Counted from the stretch's first letter, positions 52,550-62,149 are shown. The stretch: DNA of 64,000 nt from Asticcacaulis sp. MM231 (GCF_964186625.1 NZ_OZ075110.1:248001-312000), one strand, 5' to 3'. Numbers and translations: made by a program. The notes: generated by a model from the sequence alone, not told the origin.

Positions 52550-54686
52550 TCAACCGACATCGGGAAGGCGCCCCCTATGCCCCACCCGTTTGACAGAACG
52601 GCGATCGGCTTTAACACCCGGAAGTTGTTCCGCACCGGTCGGCCGACCAAGCCAGTATCCTTGCGCCTGTTCGCAGCCTTCTGCCGCCAAACACGTATAT
52701 TGCGCTTCTGTTTCAACACCTTCGGCAGTCACTGTCGCGCCGAAACTCTTGCCAAGTCCGATAATGGCACGGACAATGGCAAGATTCTCCGGCGACGTGG
52801 TCAGGTCGGCTATGAAGGAACGATCGATCTTAAGTTTGTCGAATGGGAAGCATCTGAGGTAGGCCAGACTCGAATAGCCTGTTCCGAAGTCATCCAAGGC
52901 CACACGAATACCCAGGGTTTTAAGCTGATGCAGAATGCGGATGTTCTCCTCGCTGTGCGTCAGAAAAATCGAATTCCGTAATTTCAAGCTCGAGGCGGTT
53001 GGGCGCCAGGCCGGCAAGATCAAGCGCACGAATAACCTCCGCGACCAGGCCGAATCCTTTGAATTGCAGCGGAGAAAAATTCACGGCAATGCGGGCGTTA
53101 CTTGACCAACTCGCCGCCTCGGTGCACGCCCTGTTCAAGACCCATCTCCCAATGGGTTCGATAAGTCCCGACGATTCTGCAATGGGTATAAACTCGGCAG
53201 GTGAGATGAGCCCTCGTGTCGGATGTCGCCACCGCAAGAGCGCCTCAAAGCCCTCCAGCTTTCCTGTGGCAGTGCTCACAATGGGCTGGTATTCAAGAAA
53301 CAGCTCGCTGTTTGCCAACGCGGTGCTCAGTTCCTCCCGCAGGGTCCGTTCATGATCAGCCCGTTCCTCCATGTCAAATTCGAACCATACGAAGTCGCCC
53401 TTACGCGCATTTTTGGCCGCGTAGAGAGCCAGGTCTGCCCGCTTCATAAGTGCATCGGACGTCGTCCCGTGTTTCGACTTCAGGGCAATCCCGGCACTAC
53501 AACCCACCGATACTAAGTGCCCGTCGATAGTGAAAGGTTCACTGATGGCCTCGATCAAGCGCACGGCTAACGCCTCTGCGCTTTGTTCACTGACCTGTCC
53601 AATGTGGAGGATACCGAATTCGTCACCCCCTAAGCGCGCGGCGACGTCGTCTTGTCCGAGTTGAGAGCGCATGCGGTCAGCAACATGGCGCAGGAGCTGG
53701 TCACCTGCATGATGTCCCAACCGGTCATTGACAGCCTTGAATTGGTCGAGATCAAGCAGCAAGAGTGCGCAGTCTCCACCTCTCGCTCGCTTGCGGTCCA
53801 TCTCACGGTCGAGACTATTCTGGAAATTCAAACGGTTTGGCAGATCGGTCAGAACATCGTGCAAAGACAGATGGCGGCTGCGCTCTTCAACGCGCAGCTT
53901 TTCGGTCACGTCTTCAGAAATTCCCAGGAGGTATCGCGGCTTACCTTCGATGTCTGGCACGCCAACTTTTTGGGTCCTGAGCGACCGCACACCGGTCGGC
54001 GTCGTCAACGGCTCATTGTCTATGCTCACAAGCTTACCGGAAGCGACGACCGCCTGGTCGGCTTGCCGGAACCGTTCAGCGTCTTCCGCATCAAACAGAT
54101 CAAAGTCCGTTTTGCCGATCAGGTCATGACGGCCGACACCCAGTAACGCCTCACCGGCCTTGTTCAATAGAACGAAGCGTCCGTCACAGGCATCCTTCAC
54201 GAATACCATCGACGGAATACTCTCTACGACCGCATCAAGGAAAATTTGCGTACTCTTGAGCTCAATGGACGCCTGTTCCCGCTCGGTGACGTCAATATTC
54301 CAGACGACGACGCAGGCCTTGTTTTGAAACCGGACCGGGCGCGCATAGCGTAGAACACGAATGCGAGTGCCGTCGGCTTTTACTTTCAGGCTGCGGTGAT
54401 CCGGATTCAACACACCTTCGGACCCAATGATTTCCTGATACGCAGCCGCGCGCTCTTCCTCAACGTAGAGGTCGAGAATATTCATCGCCAGCAACTGCGC
54501 GCGGCTAAAACCATATAAATCGCAGGTGGCGTCATTGACCGCTAGGAATTCAAGCGTGCTGGCGTCGAAAATCCACATGGCGATGGGATTCTGCTCAAAC
54601 AAAATGTCAAACCCAGAATCCTGCCCAGCCGTAACTGTAACCGCCATGGGTTTGCGGGCAGTAGCATTGTCCTTGTCGTTACGCAC
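52550..54686 (-). pseudogene. PAS-PAS-GGDEF-EAL cyclic-di-GMP protein with a frameshift in EAL
   Basis: From 54686 the frame gives two PAS domains (about residues 25-135 and 150-265), a GGDEF domain with intact LGGDEF near residue 354, and the start of an EAL domain with FEALLRWRHP. At NRLELEITE the frame shifts. One T too many near 52978-52982 separates it from the continuation SIFLTHSEENIRILHQLK, then ALDDFGTGYSSLAYL, DRSF and EGVET. Without the extra base this would be a ~710-residue dual diguanylate cyclase/phosphodiesterase with all catalytic residues. C-di-GMP controls exopolysaccharide and attachment in this group. No membrane helix; cytoplasmic. The lesion inactivates only the EAL half as written; a sequencing error is possible. 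Confidence 0.85.
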
Positions 54687-54736
54687 GCCTACTCACCTGA
54701 TGACTAACGGGTGCCGATCCAATCGATCAGTCTGTT

Positions 54737-55234
54737 CTACAAGGCAGAATACCCCACCAGTGTTGCAAACCCCTTAACTATCAGAACGTCGTTACGTGAC
54801 CTTCGATTCAATCGCAAAATATCCGCTATTCCAAAGGGATGATGAAGACCGTCATACCGCAGAAAGCCGTCAGGATCGCGGTCCTTCGTCAGCCATTTCA
54901 GTTCGGCCGCCTTCATGGGACCGCTTTGTGGCATTGGTGTTGCTGTGAAATGGGGAACGACCCACTCCTGTTCCAGAATGACACCATGCTTACCTCGCAA
55001 AAGGGCGCTCAAAGCGCCAAGTCCAATACAGATGGCCTGCCCCATAGTCGTGCTGGCCTGTCCGTACCGCCCGTCGCGCCGCCCTCGTCGATCCTCCGGT
55101 TGATAAGCCGGTTGTCGCCATTCAAGAAAAAACGCCTTCTCCGGCCCATGTTCTTTAACTGAGTCCGCTTCCCTGCCGGTCACGGGCCCAAAAGCAGGTC
55201 GCGCGCGAGGATGTCGACGACCATCGTGATCCAC
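54737..55234 (-). CDS. Uncertain ORF (up to 165 aa)
   Basis: An open minus-strand frame upstream of the PAS-GGDEF-EAL gene. The first ~60 residues look like GC-rich chance sequence. The part after an internal ATG at about 55047 (MGQAICIGLGALSALLRGKH, later AELKWLTKDRDPDGFLRYDG) looks more protein-like. No family recognised and no ribosome-binding site evident. It may be a degraded gene. Confidence 0.28.
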   Translation of the reverse strand: MDHDGRRHPRARPAFGPVTGREADSVKEHGPEKAFFLEWRQPAYQPEDRRGRRDGRYGQASTTMGQAICIGLGALSALLRGKHGVILEQEWVVPHFTATPMPQSGPMKAAELKWLTKDRDPDGFLRYDGLHHPFGIADILRLNRRSRNDVLIVKGFATLVGYSAL

Positions 55235-55298
55235 ATTTGCATACGTCCGCCGTTTGGCCCTAAGATATCATCGTTCTAGTGGAGTCCGAAGAATTGCC

Positions 55299-56399
55299 AT
55301 GGCGCCAGGCCCTCCTTCTTGCGATACCAATGCGTCAGTGACCCCGACCAGACTATCAGTGGCGATGGCGACCTGCAACGGAGCCACCTTCCTTGAGGCA
55401 CAGCTCTCTAGCTTGGCCAAGCAAACACGATGGCCTGACGAACTGGTGATCAGTGATGACGCCTCGACGGATGACACCCTGACCATTGCGGCGGCCTTCG
55501 CCAAGACAGCGCCCTTTCCTGTCGTCCTTTCGAAAAACGACACACGACTGGGCTTTCAGGACAATTTTTTGAAGGCCGCGCGTTTGTGCTCTGGAAGATA
55601 CGTGGCCTTCTGCGATCAGGATGACGTCTGGTTCCCAGAGAAGCTATCGATTGTGTATCAGACCCTGGTTCAAAAAAAGGCCAGCCTCGTCGCTCACGGC
55701 GCCACGATAACCGACGCCAGGCTCCGCCCAATCACCCGACTGGTCCATGGCGCCGTCGCCAATCGAACCTATGCACGGGGCACGTTTCAACCGTTACCGG
55801 GCAATGTTTATGGATTTACGCTTGCCTTCGACAAGGCCCTGCTCGATCTGATCGATCCGGCCTTACGTCCCGACGTCCCCGACCAGCCAGGCGTCAAGCT
55901 GTACCACGACGTCTGGGTGGCCCTGCTCGCCTCAAACTTCGGCACCATCGTCCACCTCGAGCGCCCCCTGGCCTATTACAGACAGCACGCCAACAATGTG
56001 TTGGGCGCCAGGCGCACCCGTCGCCTTGATCGGCTCGCCGAGCACCTCGACTCGCCGGTGAGCCACTATCGCAACCGTGCAAGGTTTGCATACCAGTGTG
56101 CCGAGGCATTTGAGGTAAGTGCCTCAAATCTCGCGGTCGACTTAGCGCTGATGGCACATCAAGGTGCTGCGCTCTACCGCAGGATCGCAACGTCTTTTGG
56201 TCAACGGGCGGACCTGTTCGAGCACCCCCAGCGGACCCGACGTCTTGCCACCTTAGTGACCATGCTGGCGTCAGGCGTATATACGTCGAGACGACGCGGC
56301 GGCTTGGGCACACTTTCACTTCTCAAAGACCTTCTGTCAGCTTGTAGCGATCAAAGGCTGCGGCTCGGCGCGCTGGAGACACCCCCGCATAGCCCCTAG
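55299..56399 (+). CDS. Family 2 glycosyltransferase
   Basis: 366 residues from ATG 55299; a start at 55254 is less likely. GT-A fold with LSVAMATCNGATFLEAQLSS, ELVISDDASTDDTL and YVAFCDQDDVWFPEKL, the last being the DQDD metal site typical of rhamnosyltransferase-like GT2 enzymes. A YHDVWVALLASNFG segment lies in the acceptor region. It stands alone; probable role in adding a sugar to a surface glycan. Confidence 0.88.
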   Translation: MAPGPPSCDTNASVTPTRLSVAMATCNGATFLEAQLSSLAKQTRWPDELVISDDASTDDTLTIAAAFAKTAPFPVVLSKNDTRLGFQDNFLKAARLCSGRYVAFCDQDDVWFPEKLSIVYQTLVQKKASLVAHGATITDARLRPITRLVHGAVANRTYARGTFQPLPGNVYGFTLAFDKALLDLIDPALRPDVPDQPGVKLYHDVWVALLASNFGTIVHLERPLAYYRQHANNVLGARRTRRLDRLAEHLDSPVSHYRNRARFAYQCAEAFEVSASNLAVDLALMAHQGAALYRRIATSFGQRADLFEHPQRTRRLATLVTMLASGVYTSRRRGGLGTLSLLKDLLSACSDQRLRLGALETPPHSP

Positions 56400-56637
56400 T
56401 CAGGCGCCGCAACGGCTCTCCTGGGCCTTGCCGCGTCGCAGATGTCGCTTCCGCGTCACCGCTGACCCAGACGCCACCCCATAGCGGCCGAAACCAGGTG
56501 AGGCCGCGCCGGAAGCGGACGACGGACAAGCGTCTGGCCTAAAGTTACAGTTGCAGTTGCGCTCAGAGTTGCCCCTTGGTAACTATGCTCAAAAGCAACC
56601 CGCCCAACGAATCACAAGCGAATCGACAGAGGACCAG

Positions 56638-56988
56638 ATGAAGCCCGCACTCGTTTTCGTTGTCGCCTCTGCCATGGTTTCGACATCCGCAGCGTATGCC
56701 TTCGACACAGGCCGCATGGATCGCGCAGGCGACATCGCTGCCGGACAAAACAAGACAGATGTCAGCCTTATCATGGGCGCGCCCGGCAACCGTGAATTTA
56801 AGGGCAACCAGGAAGCTTGGCAGTACTGTGGCCGGTCAGGTATGGCAAACAAATACATCGTCATCTATTTCACCTATGGTAAGGTTGAAAAACTGGCGAC
56901 CTATTCACAAACTTGGGTGGGCAATTGCGATGATCACTATAAGCCGATCACCTGGGAGAAGCCCCAGCCCCAAAAAGCAAAATTCTGA
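56638..56988 (+). CDS. Small periplasmic BamE/SmpA-like protein
   Basis: 116 residues from ATG 56638, with AGAGG upstream. Signal peptide (LVFVVASAMVSTSAAYA), then AGQNKTDVSLIMGAPGNREF and WQYCGRSG, which follow the SmpA/OmlA (BamE-fold) pattern G-x-[ST]-K-x-[DE]-V-x-x-x-x-G-x-P...W-x-Y. There is no lipobox cysteine, so it is probably soluble in the periplasm and not the essential BamE itself. Its role is unknown. Confidence 0.68.
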   Translation: MKPALVFVVASAMVSTSAAYAFDTGRMDRAGDIAAGQNKTDVSLIMGAPGNREFKGNQEAWQYCGRSGMANKYIVIYFTYGKVEKLATYSQTWVGNCDDHYKPITWEKPQPQKAKF

Positions 56989-57209
56989 TACAAGGGCTCG
57001 CGCCGCGCAAAACCGAGATCTGGTCTGGCCGCGCGGCCACGGCTCCATTGCGCCTTCACCTAAAACGGGGCCCGTCTTGCACCGCAATAGGATTTAGGGT
57101 TAATAGAAGGATAAATAGGCGAGGCGGCCCTTTTAGCGCTCGTCAGCGCCCCGGCCATCTTCGTCTGGCGAAGCAAGGGTAACGAACGCTAAACCTGAAA
57201 TGGATAACG

Positions 57210-58004
57210 ATGTTCTGGTTTTCGCCAAAAGCACCGCCAAAGACGCGCGAAACGCCAGGGCCACCGGACGGACCCCAGGTATTCAGCTCGTCGATTGACC
57301 GGCTGACCTATGCAATCGGCGATATTCATGGTCGAAATGACCTGTTCCTGAAGATGCTCCTCGACATTCGCAACGACGCCGAAGCGGTGGGCGAAAAACC
57401 ACGTATCGTCCTGCTGGGCGACTATATCGATCGCGGACCCAATTCCGCCGAAGTCCTCACCTCCATTCTGCGACTGCAGACCCAAACCTGGTGCGACACC
57501 GCGGTCCTGGTCGGCAACCACGAATTCGCGCTGATCAAGTTTTGTCTTGATAGCAGTTGCGGATGGTTATGGCTGGAACATGGCGGCACCGCGACCCTGG
57601 CGTCCTATGGCATACTGGTGGGGGCCGACAAATCCGACTTTTCTCAGTGGCCGGAACTCCAGCAGAAGGTGATCCGATCGATCCCCAAGTCGCACATGAA
57701 GCTGATGTGTGAGGCCAAAATCAAGTTTATTGCCGGCGACTACCTGTTTGTGCATGGCGGCGTCAACCCGGACCTGCCGCTCGACCTGCAAGACGCGGAA
57801 ACCCTTCTATGGATTCGCGAGGCCTTCTTGTCGTCGCCAAAGTCCTGTGACTATGTTGTCGTGCACGGACACTCGGCTAAGGTGGTTGCGTCAAACCTCG
57901 AATGGCGGATCGGCGTAGATACCGGCGCCTATGCCACAGGGATTCTCACCGCCGTGAAGCTTTTAGGCACCACACGCGAGATTATCCAGGTCAGCACCCG
58001 ATAG
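57210..58004 (+). CDS. PPP-family serine/threonine phosphatase (paralog C)
   Basis: 264 residues with SIDRLTYAIGDIHGRNDLF, LLGDYIDRGPNSAEVL, VLVGNHEFALIKF, YLFVHGGVNPDLPL and VVVHGHSAKVVA: the full two-metal PPP set, close to the paralogs at 1147 and 8908. The N-terminal ~28 residues are short, Pro-rich and variable. It ends ~210 bases before the exporter gene on the same strand. Its placement next to a polysaccharide exporter, like paralog A next to glf, hints at a role in dephosphorylating polysaccharide-assembly proteins; this is inference. Confidence 0.9.
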   Translation: MFWFSPKAPPKTRETPGPPDGPQVFSSSIDRLTYAIGDIHGRNDLFLKMLLDIRNDAEAVGEKPRIVLLGDYIDRGPNSAEVLTSILRLQTQTWCDTAVLVGNHEFALIKFCLDSSCGWLWLEHGGTATLASYGILVGADKSDFSQWPELQQKVIRSIPKSHMKLMCEAKIKFIAGDYLFVHGGVNPDLPLDLQDAETLLWIREAFLSSPKSCDYVVVHGHSAKVVASNLEWRIGVDTGAYATGILTAVKLLGTTREIIQVSTR

Positions 58005-58217
58005 ATGCGGCAAAGCGATCTATTTAAACAGCCCGTCTGGCAACCCCACCGCCGGGTGGCGGATAGGAGGGTTTCTTTTTACCAGAGCCTGTGTGTGCTC
58101 TGGCCACGCAACCCTAGGCCGGATTGGGTTTTACCCGCAACGAGGCAGAGGCTGAAACCATTCCTAAACCTCTGCCATGCTAGAGCCGTTAAGCTTAATG
58201 TCGATTGAGGATATGTC

Positions 58218-59879
58218 GTGACCCGGTTTTTGCTGATGACATGCGCTGTGCTCCTGGCGTCCAGCGCCGGTGGCCACGTCAACGCGCGTGAAGATCGCGC
58301 ACCCAACCGCGCCGAGGCCTCAGCATCGCACAGCCTGGCCTCAGAGCACGACTACACCTGTCCAAAAGGCGCCTTTACCCGCGAGCAAGCGCCGAATGAC
58401 GTTCCGGCCGCCCTGCGGACGCAGGCCAGGGCGGACCAGTGCTTTGTGTCACAGGCCGTGCCGGCCGTTACAGAAACCTACCAAGATACGGTTATCATCA
58501 CCCCCGCTCAGACCACTCAACGCGTCATACCGGCCGTGACAACAAAACGTGTGCAAAAGATTCTGGTGACCCCTGCCCGCCAGGCGCGCGAGGTTGTACC
58601 GGCAGTCACGCATATCGTCCGCGAAAACGTCATAGTCACGCCCGCGACAACCCGGGAGGAAACAGTCCCTGCGGAATTCAGGATCGAGACGCAACGCGTT
58701 CTTGTTAAACCGGCCAGAACCGAGTGGGACGTCTCAAAACGTGACTTTGGCGGTAGCCGGGACGCGATCGTCACGCCGCATGACTACCAATCCGTCGACA
58801 TCTACGCCGCGGGCAAATCACTTATCCCAGGCCACGCCACCGCGTCTGCCGACAAGGGCACCCTCGGGGAAACCGAGAGTACAAGCCCGGACTTCATTTA
58901 TACCCTGAAAGAATACCCGGCCGAATATGAAGAAAGGCAGATACGCGTCCTTTTGAGGCCTGAGACGACCCGTAAAGTCATTGTCCCGGCCGTCGTGGAG
59001 AGCCGTGAGCGCGTGGTCATCGATACCCCGTCACGAGAGGTCGTGCACAATATCCCGGCAGAATACCGGGAGGCCGTCGAGGAGGTGGTCTCCGAACCAG
59101 AACGTACGGAGACCGTCGTGCTGCCGGCGGTTGTCAAGACCGTCGAGAAGCAACGCATCGTCAAACCAGCGCAGACTCTGTGGACCCTGGTCGCGGCCGT
59201 GCCAACGGCACCCGCGCCTATTGCCGAAAGACCCACAAGCCCGGCCGATGTGTCGACACAAGCCTTGCAACACCTAGTGGCAAGAGCTGCACCCGAGCGG
59301 CCATCCGCCACGACTCATCGTCCCACAGAACCACAAACCTCCACCGCGCTTGCATCAAACCCCGTGTCAACGCCGGCCGCTGCCGCGCCCTCACCACGCC
59401 TGGACTCCAAGACCGGAAAATTTCAATATAAGCTAGGTCCTGGCGATAAATTGCGGGTTCTTGTCTTTGGCGAACCGGACTTGACCGGAGAATTCGTAGT
59501 ATCTGGCGATGGCCGCGTGTCCATCCCTCTCATCGGCGAAGTGCCCGCCGTCGGGTTGACCTCGCCTGAACTACAAGAAAGCATCCGCACGGCCCTCTCG
59601 CCCGCCTATCTGCAGGATGCCCGGGTCAATGTTGAGGTTCTAACCTTTCGCCCCTTTTATATTCTGGGCGAAGTCAACAAACCCGGCGAATATCCGTTTA
59701 CAAACGGTCTGACCGTCAGCAAGGCCGTCGCTACGGCCTCGGGCTATACCTACCGCGCCAATGCGAAAAAATTCTATGTCAAACGCGATGGAGAAGACAA
59801 AGAGCGCCTGATTGACAGTTCATCGAACGCGGTCATCGGTCCCGGCGATGTCATTAGAATACCCGAACGGTATTTTTAA
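58218..59879 (+). CDS. Outer-membrane polysaccharide exporter (OPX) with repetitive N-terminal domain
   Basis: 553 residues from GTG 58218 (GGAT upstream) with a signal peptide. Residues ~75-345 contain short repeats built around V-x-x-PA-x-T-x-x-x-x-[IV]-PA (for example VIITPAQTTQRVIPAVTTKR and LLRPETTRKVIVPAVVESRE), in two blocks separated by a linker. This repeat type is otherwise known from OmpA-like envelope proteins. A Ser/Ala/Thr-rich linker follows. From ~401 come the Wza-type Poly_export domain (KLGPGDKLRVLVFGEPDLTG) and an SLBB domain (FYILGEVNKPGEYPF). There is no lipobox cysteine. Predicted to form the periplasmic/outer-membrane export channel for the exopolysaccharide made by the 20-34 kb genes. 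Confidence 0.88.
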   Translation: MTRFLLMTCAVLLASSAGGHVNAREDRAPNRAEASASHSLASEHDYTCPKGAFTREQAPNDVPAALRTQARADQCFVSQAVPAVTETYQDTVIITPAQTTQRVIPAVTTKRVQKILVTPARQAREVVPAVTHIVRENVIVTPATTREETVPAEFRIETQRVLVKPARTEWDVSKRDFGGSRDAIVTPHDYQSVDIYAAGKSLIPGHATASADKGTLGETESTSPDFIYTLKEYPAEYEERQIRVLLRPETTRKVIVPAVVESRERVVIDTPSREVVHNIPAEYREAVEEVVSEPERTETVVLPAVVKTVEKQRIVKPAQTLWTLVAAVPTAPAPIAERPTSPADVSTQALQHLVARAAPERPSATTHRPTEPQTSTALASNPVSTPAAAAPSPRLDSKTGKFQYKLGPGDKLRVLVFGEPDLTGEFVVSGDGRVSIPLIGEVPAVGLTSPELQESIRTALSPAYLQDARVNVEVLTFRPFYILGEVNKPGEYPFTNGLTVSKAVATASGYTYRANAKKFYVKRDGEDKERLIDSSSNAVIGPGDVIRIPERYF

Positions 59880-60290
59880 GTCCGGTCTGGTGCGCCGCGT
59901 TTGCGTGACACAGTTTGGCCCCTCACAGGCTGCGCTCGCCGCCGCCGTGCGGATGTAAACAGCCACGACCGTGCCAAAAATAGCCCCCAAAGCCAAAAGT
60001 TCGGCGATGACATCCTTAACGTCCATGTCGCGATCAATAAATGGCAGCCCCTGAACCAGTTCTATGGCCACGCCAAAGGCGGCGACGACCATGCCAATAA
60101 CCGGGATGGGCAGTCTAGGAAAAGCGACCATGGCCAAGCCGGTGATGACAAAAAAAGCGCAAAAATGGTCGGCCTTGTCCCAAGCAAAGAAACCGCCCCC
60201 CATACCGCTTGGCTTAAACGCATAGTAACTGATGACGGCCAGGGCGACAACCAATCCAAACCGTGCCAAATTTATCCAGATTCGCAACAC
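59820..60290 (-). CDS. VanZ-like membrane protein
   Basis: 156 residues with four hydrophobic helices and the VanZ signature ...WDKADHFCAFFVITGLAMVA in helix two and AFGVAIELVQGLPFIDRDMD, then KDVIAELLALGAIFG. Function of the family is unclear; in some alphaproteobacteria these sit in exopolysaccharide loci. Its last ~20 codons overlap the end of the exporter gene on the opposite strand by 60 bases. Confidence 0.85.
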   Translation of the reverse strand: MLRIWINLARFGLVVALAVISYYAFKPSGMGGGFFAWDKADHFCAFFVITGLAMVAFPRLPIPVIGMVVAAFGVAIELVQGLPFIDRDMDVKDVIAELLALGAIFGTVVAVYIRTAAASAACEGPNCVTQTRRTRPDLKIPFGYSNDIAGTDDRVR

Positions 60291-60676
60291 AATGTCCTTT
60301 CTGACTGGTCAGACGAGCAAAAAGAGCGGTCGTTTGAACCGCCATGCCCCTACCAGGAACTGTTATGCAAACGCCGTGCCTCGCGCGCCGCGACAGATGT
60401 GCAACACTTGAATATGCGGCCTCCTCATATATGCCCCTTCCAGCGCAGTGGCGCCTGACGAGACATGCAGGCCTGTCGACCTTGGAAAACCTCCGGCAGG
60501 GAAAACGGCCTGACCTGAGGGGCAAACACCCGGCCTTTTACACAATTGCTATCGGAATCTGCCAATGTGTAACCTTCGTGCTGCCAGGAGACGAATTGCC
60601 GTCCTGGAGGGCCGCGACGCCGGGCGTGACCTGTCTCAAGGCCCGCGCAGATCCAGGTTCAGATCCGCCTTGGGTC
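60291..60676. other. Intergenic region
   Basis: About 385 bases between two minus-strand genes. Open frames here have no recognisable features; a promoter for the VanZ-like gene is expected. Confidence 0.4.
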
Positions 60677-61552
60677 TTACTGGAAAAAAGGCAGAAGCGC
60701 TTCACGCGCGGCAGTGCCGAGTTCGGGGTTTTTCAGCGCCAGGGCTACATTGGCGCGCAGCAGGCCGATCTTGTCACCGCAGTCATAGGTGACGCCGTCA
60801 TATTCGAGCGCATGGAAATCCTGGCTTTCCATCAGGCGGAACATAGAATCGGTAAGCTGGATCTCGTTGCCGGCGCCCCTTTCCTGATCGGCCAGAAGCG
60901 CGAAGATTTCCGGCTGCAGGATATAGCGTCCCGACACAATCAGGTTGGAAGGCGCGGCGCCCCTGGAGGGCTTTTCGACCATGCCGGTCATCTTGTTGAG
61001 GCGGCCGTTCTGGCTTTCCAGAGCGACCACACCATACTGATGCGTCTGGTCGTGCGGCACGGCTTCGACGACAATGATATTGCCGCCGACCTGCTCGTGG
61101 GCGTCGATCGCCTGTTTCAGCGCCGGCACCTCAGCGTCCATCACCATATCAGGCAGGATGACGGCGAAGGGCTCGTCACCAACGATATCACGGGCGCACC
61201 AGACGGCGTGACCAAGACCCAGCGGTTGCATCTGGCGCACGAAGCTCATCTCGCCGGGCTTGGGCAGTTCGGCCAGAAGCTCGTTGAGAATGGCGATCTT
61301 GTTCTTGGCGGCGAGCTGAGCTTCCAGTTCGATCTGGTGATCGAAATAGTCCTCGATGGCGCCCTTGGCGCGGCCGGTGACGAAAATAAAGTGCTCGATG
61401 CCTGCGGCGCGCGCTTCAGCGACCACATAGGAGAGAATAGGGCGATCAACGACATTGAGCAGTTCCTTGGGAACCACCTTGGTTCCGGGCAAGACACGGG
61501 TGCCGAGACCGGCGACCGGTACGACCGCTTTACGAACGCGCTTTTGTGACAC
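60677..61552 (-). CDS. galU: UTP-glucose-1-phosphate uridylyltransferase
   Basis: 291 residues. The nucleotidyltransferase signature VVPVAGLGTRVLPGTKVVPKE at the start is followed by ELLNVVDRPILSYVVAEA, the substrate regions PFAVILPDMVMD and GMVEKPSRGAAPSNL, and the C-terminal YDCGDKIGLLRANVALAL. It makes UDP-glucose, precursor of UDP-galactose (and through glf UDP-galactofuranose) and of exopolysaccharide sugars. Starts at GTG 61552, preceded by CGAGG. Length is normal for the family. Confidence 0.96.
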   Translation of the reverse strand: MSQKRVRKAVVPVAGLGTRVLPGTKVVPKELLNVVDRPILSYVVAEARAAGIEHFIFVTGRAKGAIEDYFDHQIELEAQLAAKNKIAILNELLAELPKPGEMSFVRQMQPLGLGHAVWCARDIVGDEPFAVILPDMVMDAEVPALKQAIDAHEQVGGNIIVVEAVPHDQTHQYGVVALESQNGRLNKMTGMVEKPSRGAAPSNLIVSGRYILQPEIFALLADQERGAGNEIQLTDSMFRLMESQDFHALEYDGVTYDCGDKIGLLRANVALALKNPELGTAAREALLPFFQ

Positions 61553-61666
61553 ATGAACCTCGAGACATTACAAAGGAAAAATGGGGCGCGGCCAGTCCAA
61601 ACCGCGAAACCGAACAGGAAGGATGAATCGGAGCGGGCGCCTAGAATATGACCCGCACTTTGAGAC

Positions 61667-62143
61667 TCATTTGGACAAAATGCCGTTGTTCTGTCCGGAA
61701 TTTTCACGCGTCAGCTGCCTGACAGACTGACAGCGTCTTGCCTTGATTAGGCGCAAGCGCACCTGCCACTGGGTTAATCGCGTAGCAAGATAGGACCGAA
61801 AGCCCAGACAATATAAAGGTAACGCCGCCAGTGCCACGCCGCTTAAATCTGCCAGCCAAGCGTAAGGGAGCCCCCCCGCAACCACCGCCGAAGAAGGCGT
61901 CAACTCGACAGCGCCGAAATAGGCAAGACAGGCCGCCAAGACGATATACCTTTTCACCAAAGGCAAGGCTGTAAAGGCTATGACTGCTAAACCATAAGCC
62001 ATCAAAACATGCCCTTGAGTCCCGGTCAGGCCAAGGGCCTCAGCGAGGCTATCCGGCAACGCAACCGCCGGCAACGCGTTGACGAATGCCAGCGCCACCA
62101 GACCAATTCGTAAGACAGTTAAACCTACAAAGGCTAGCGACAT
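61667..62143 (-). CDS. VanZ-like membrane protein (second, divergent)
   Basis: 158 residues from ATG 62143 (GGAG upstream). Four hydrophobic helices, with QGHVLMAYGLAVIAFTALPL resembling VanZ helix two, and YFGAVELTPSSAVVAGG then WLADLSGVALAALPLY resembling the third-fourth helix region. The C-terminal ~40 residues are basic. The family match is weaker than for 59820-60290. The pair flank galU. Confidence 0.6.
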   Translation of the reverse strand: MSLAFVGLTVLRIGLVALAFVNALPAVALPDSLAEALGLTGTQGHVLMAYGLAVIAFTALPLVKRYIVLAACLAYFGAVELTPSSAVVAGGLPYAWLADLSGVALAALPLYCLGFRSYLATRLTQWQVRLRLIKARRCQSVRQLTRENSGQNNGILSK

Positions 62144-62149
62144 GAACAA

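Noticed and set aside
58039..58080. Possible intrinsic terminator after phosphatase paralog C
   Set aside because: The 5-bp GC stem is followed by T residues only about ten bases later; too weak to list as a terminator.
60344..61549. 401-residue plus-strand ORF opposite galU
   Set aside because: galU on the minus strand has unmistakable family motifs throughout; the plus frame is its antisense shadow.
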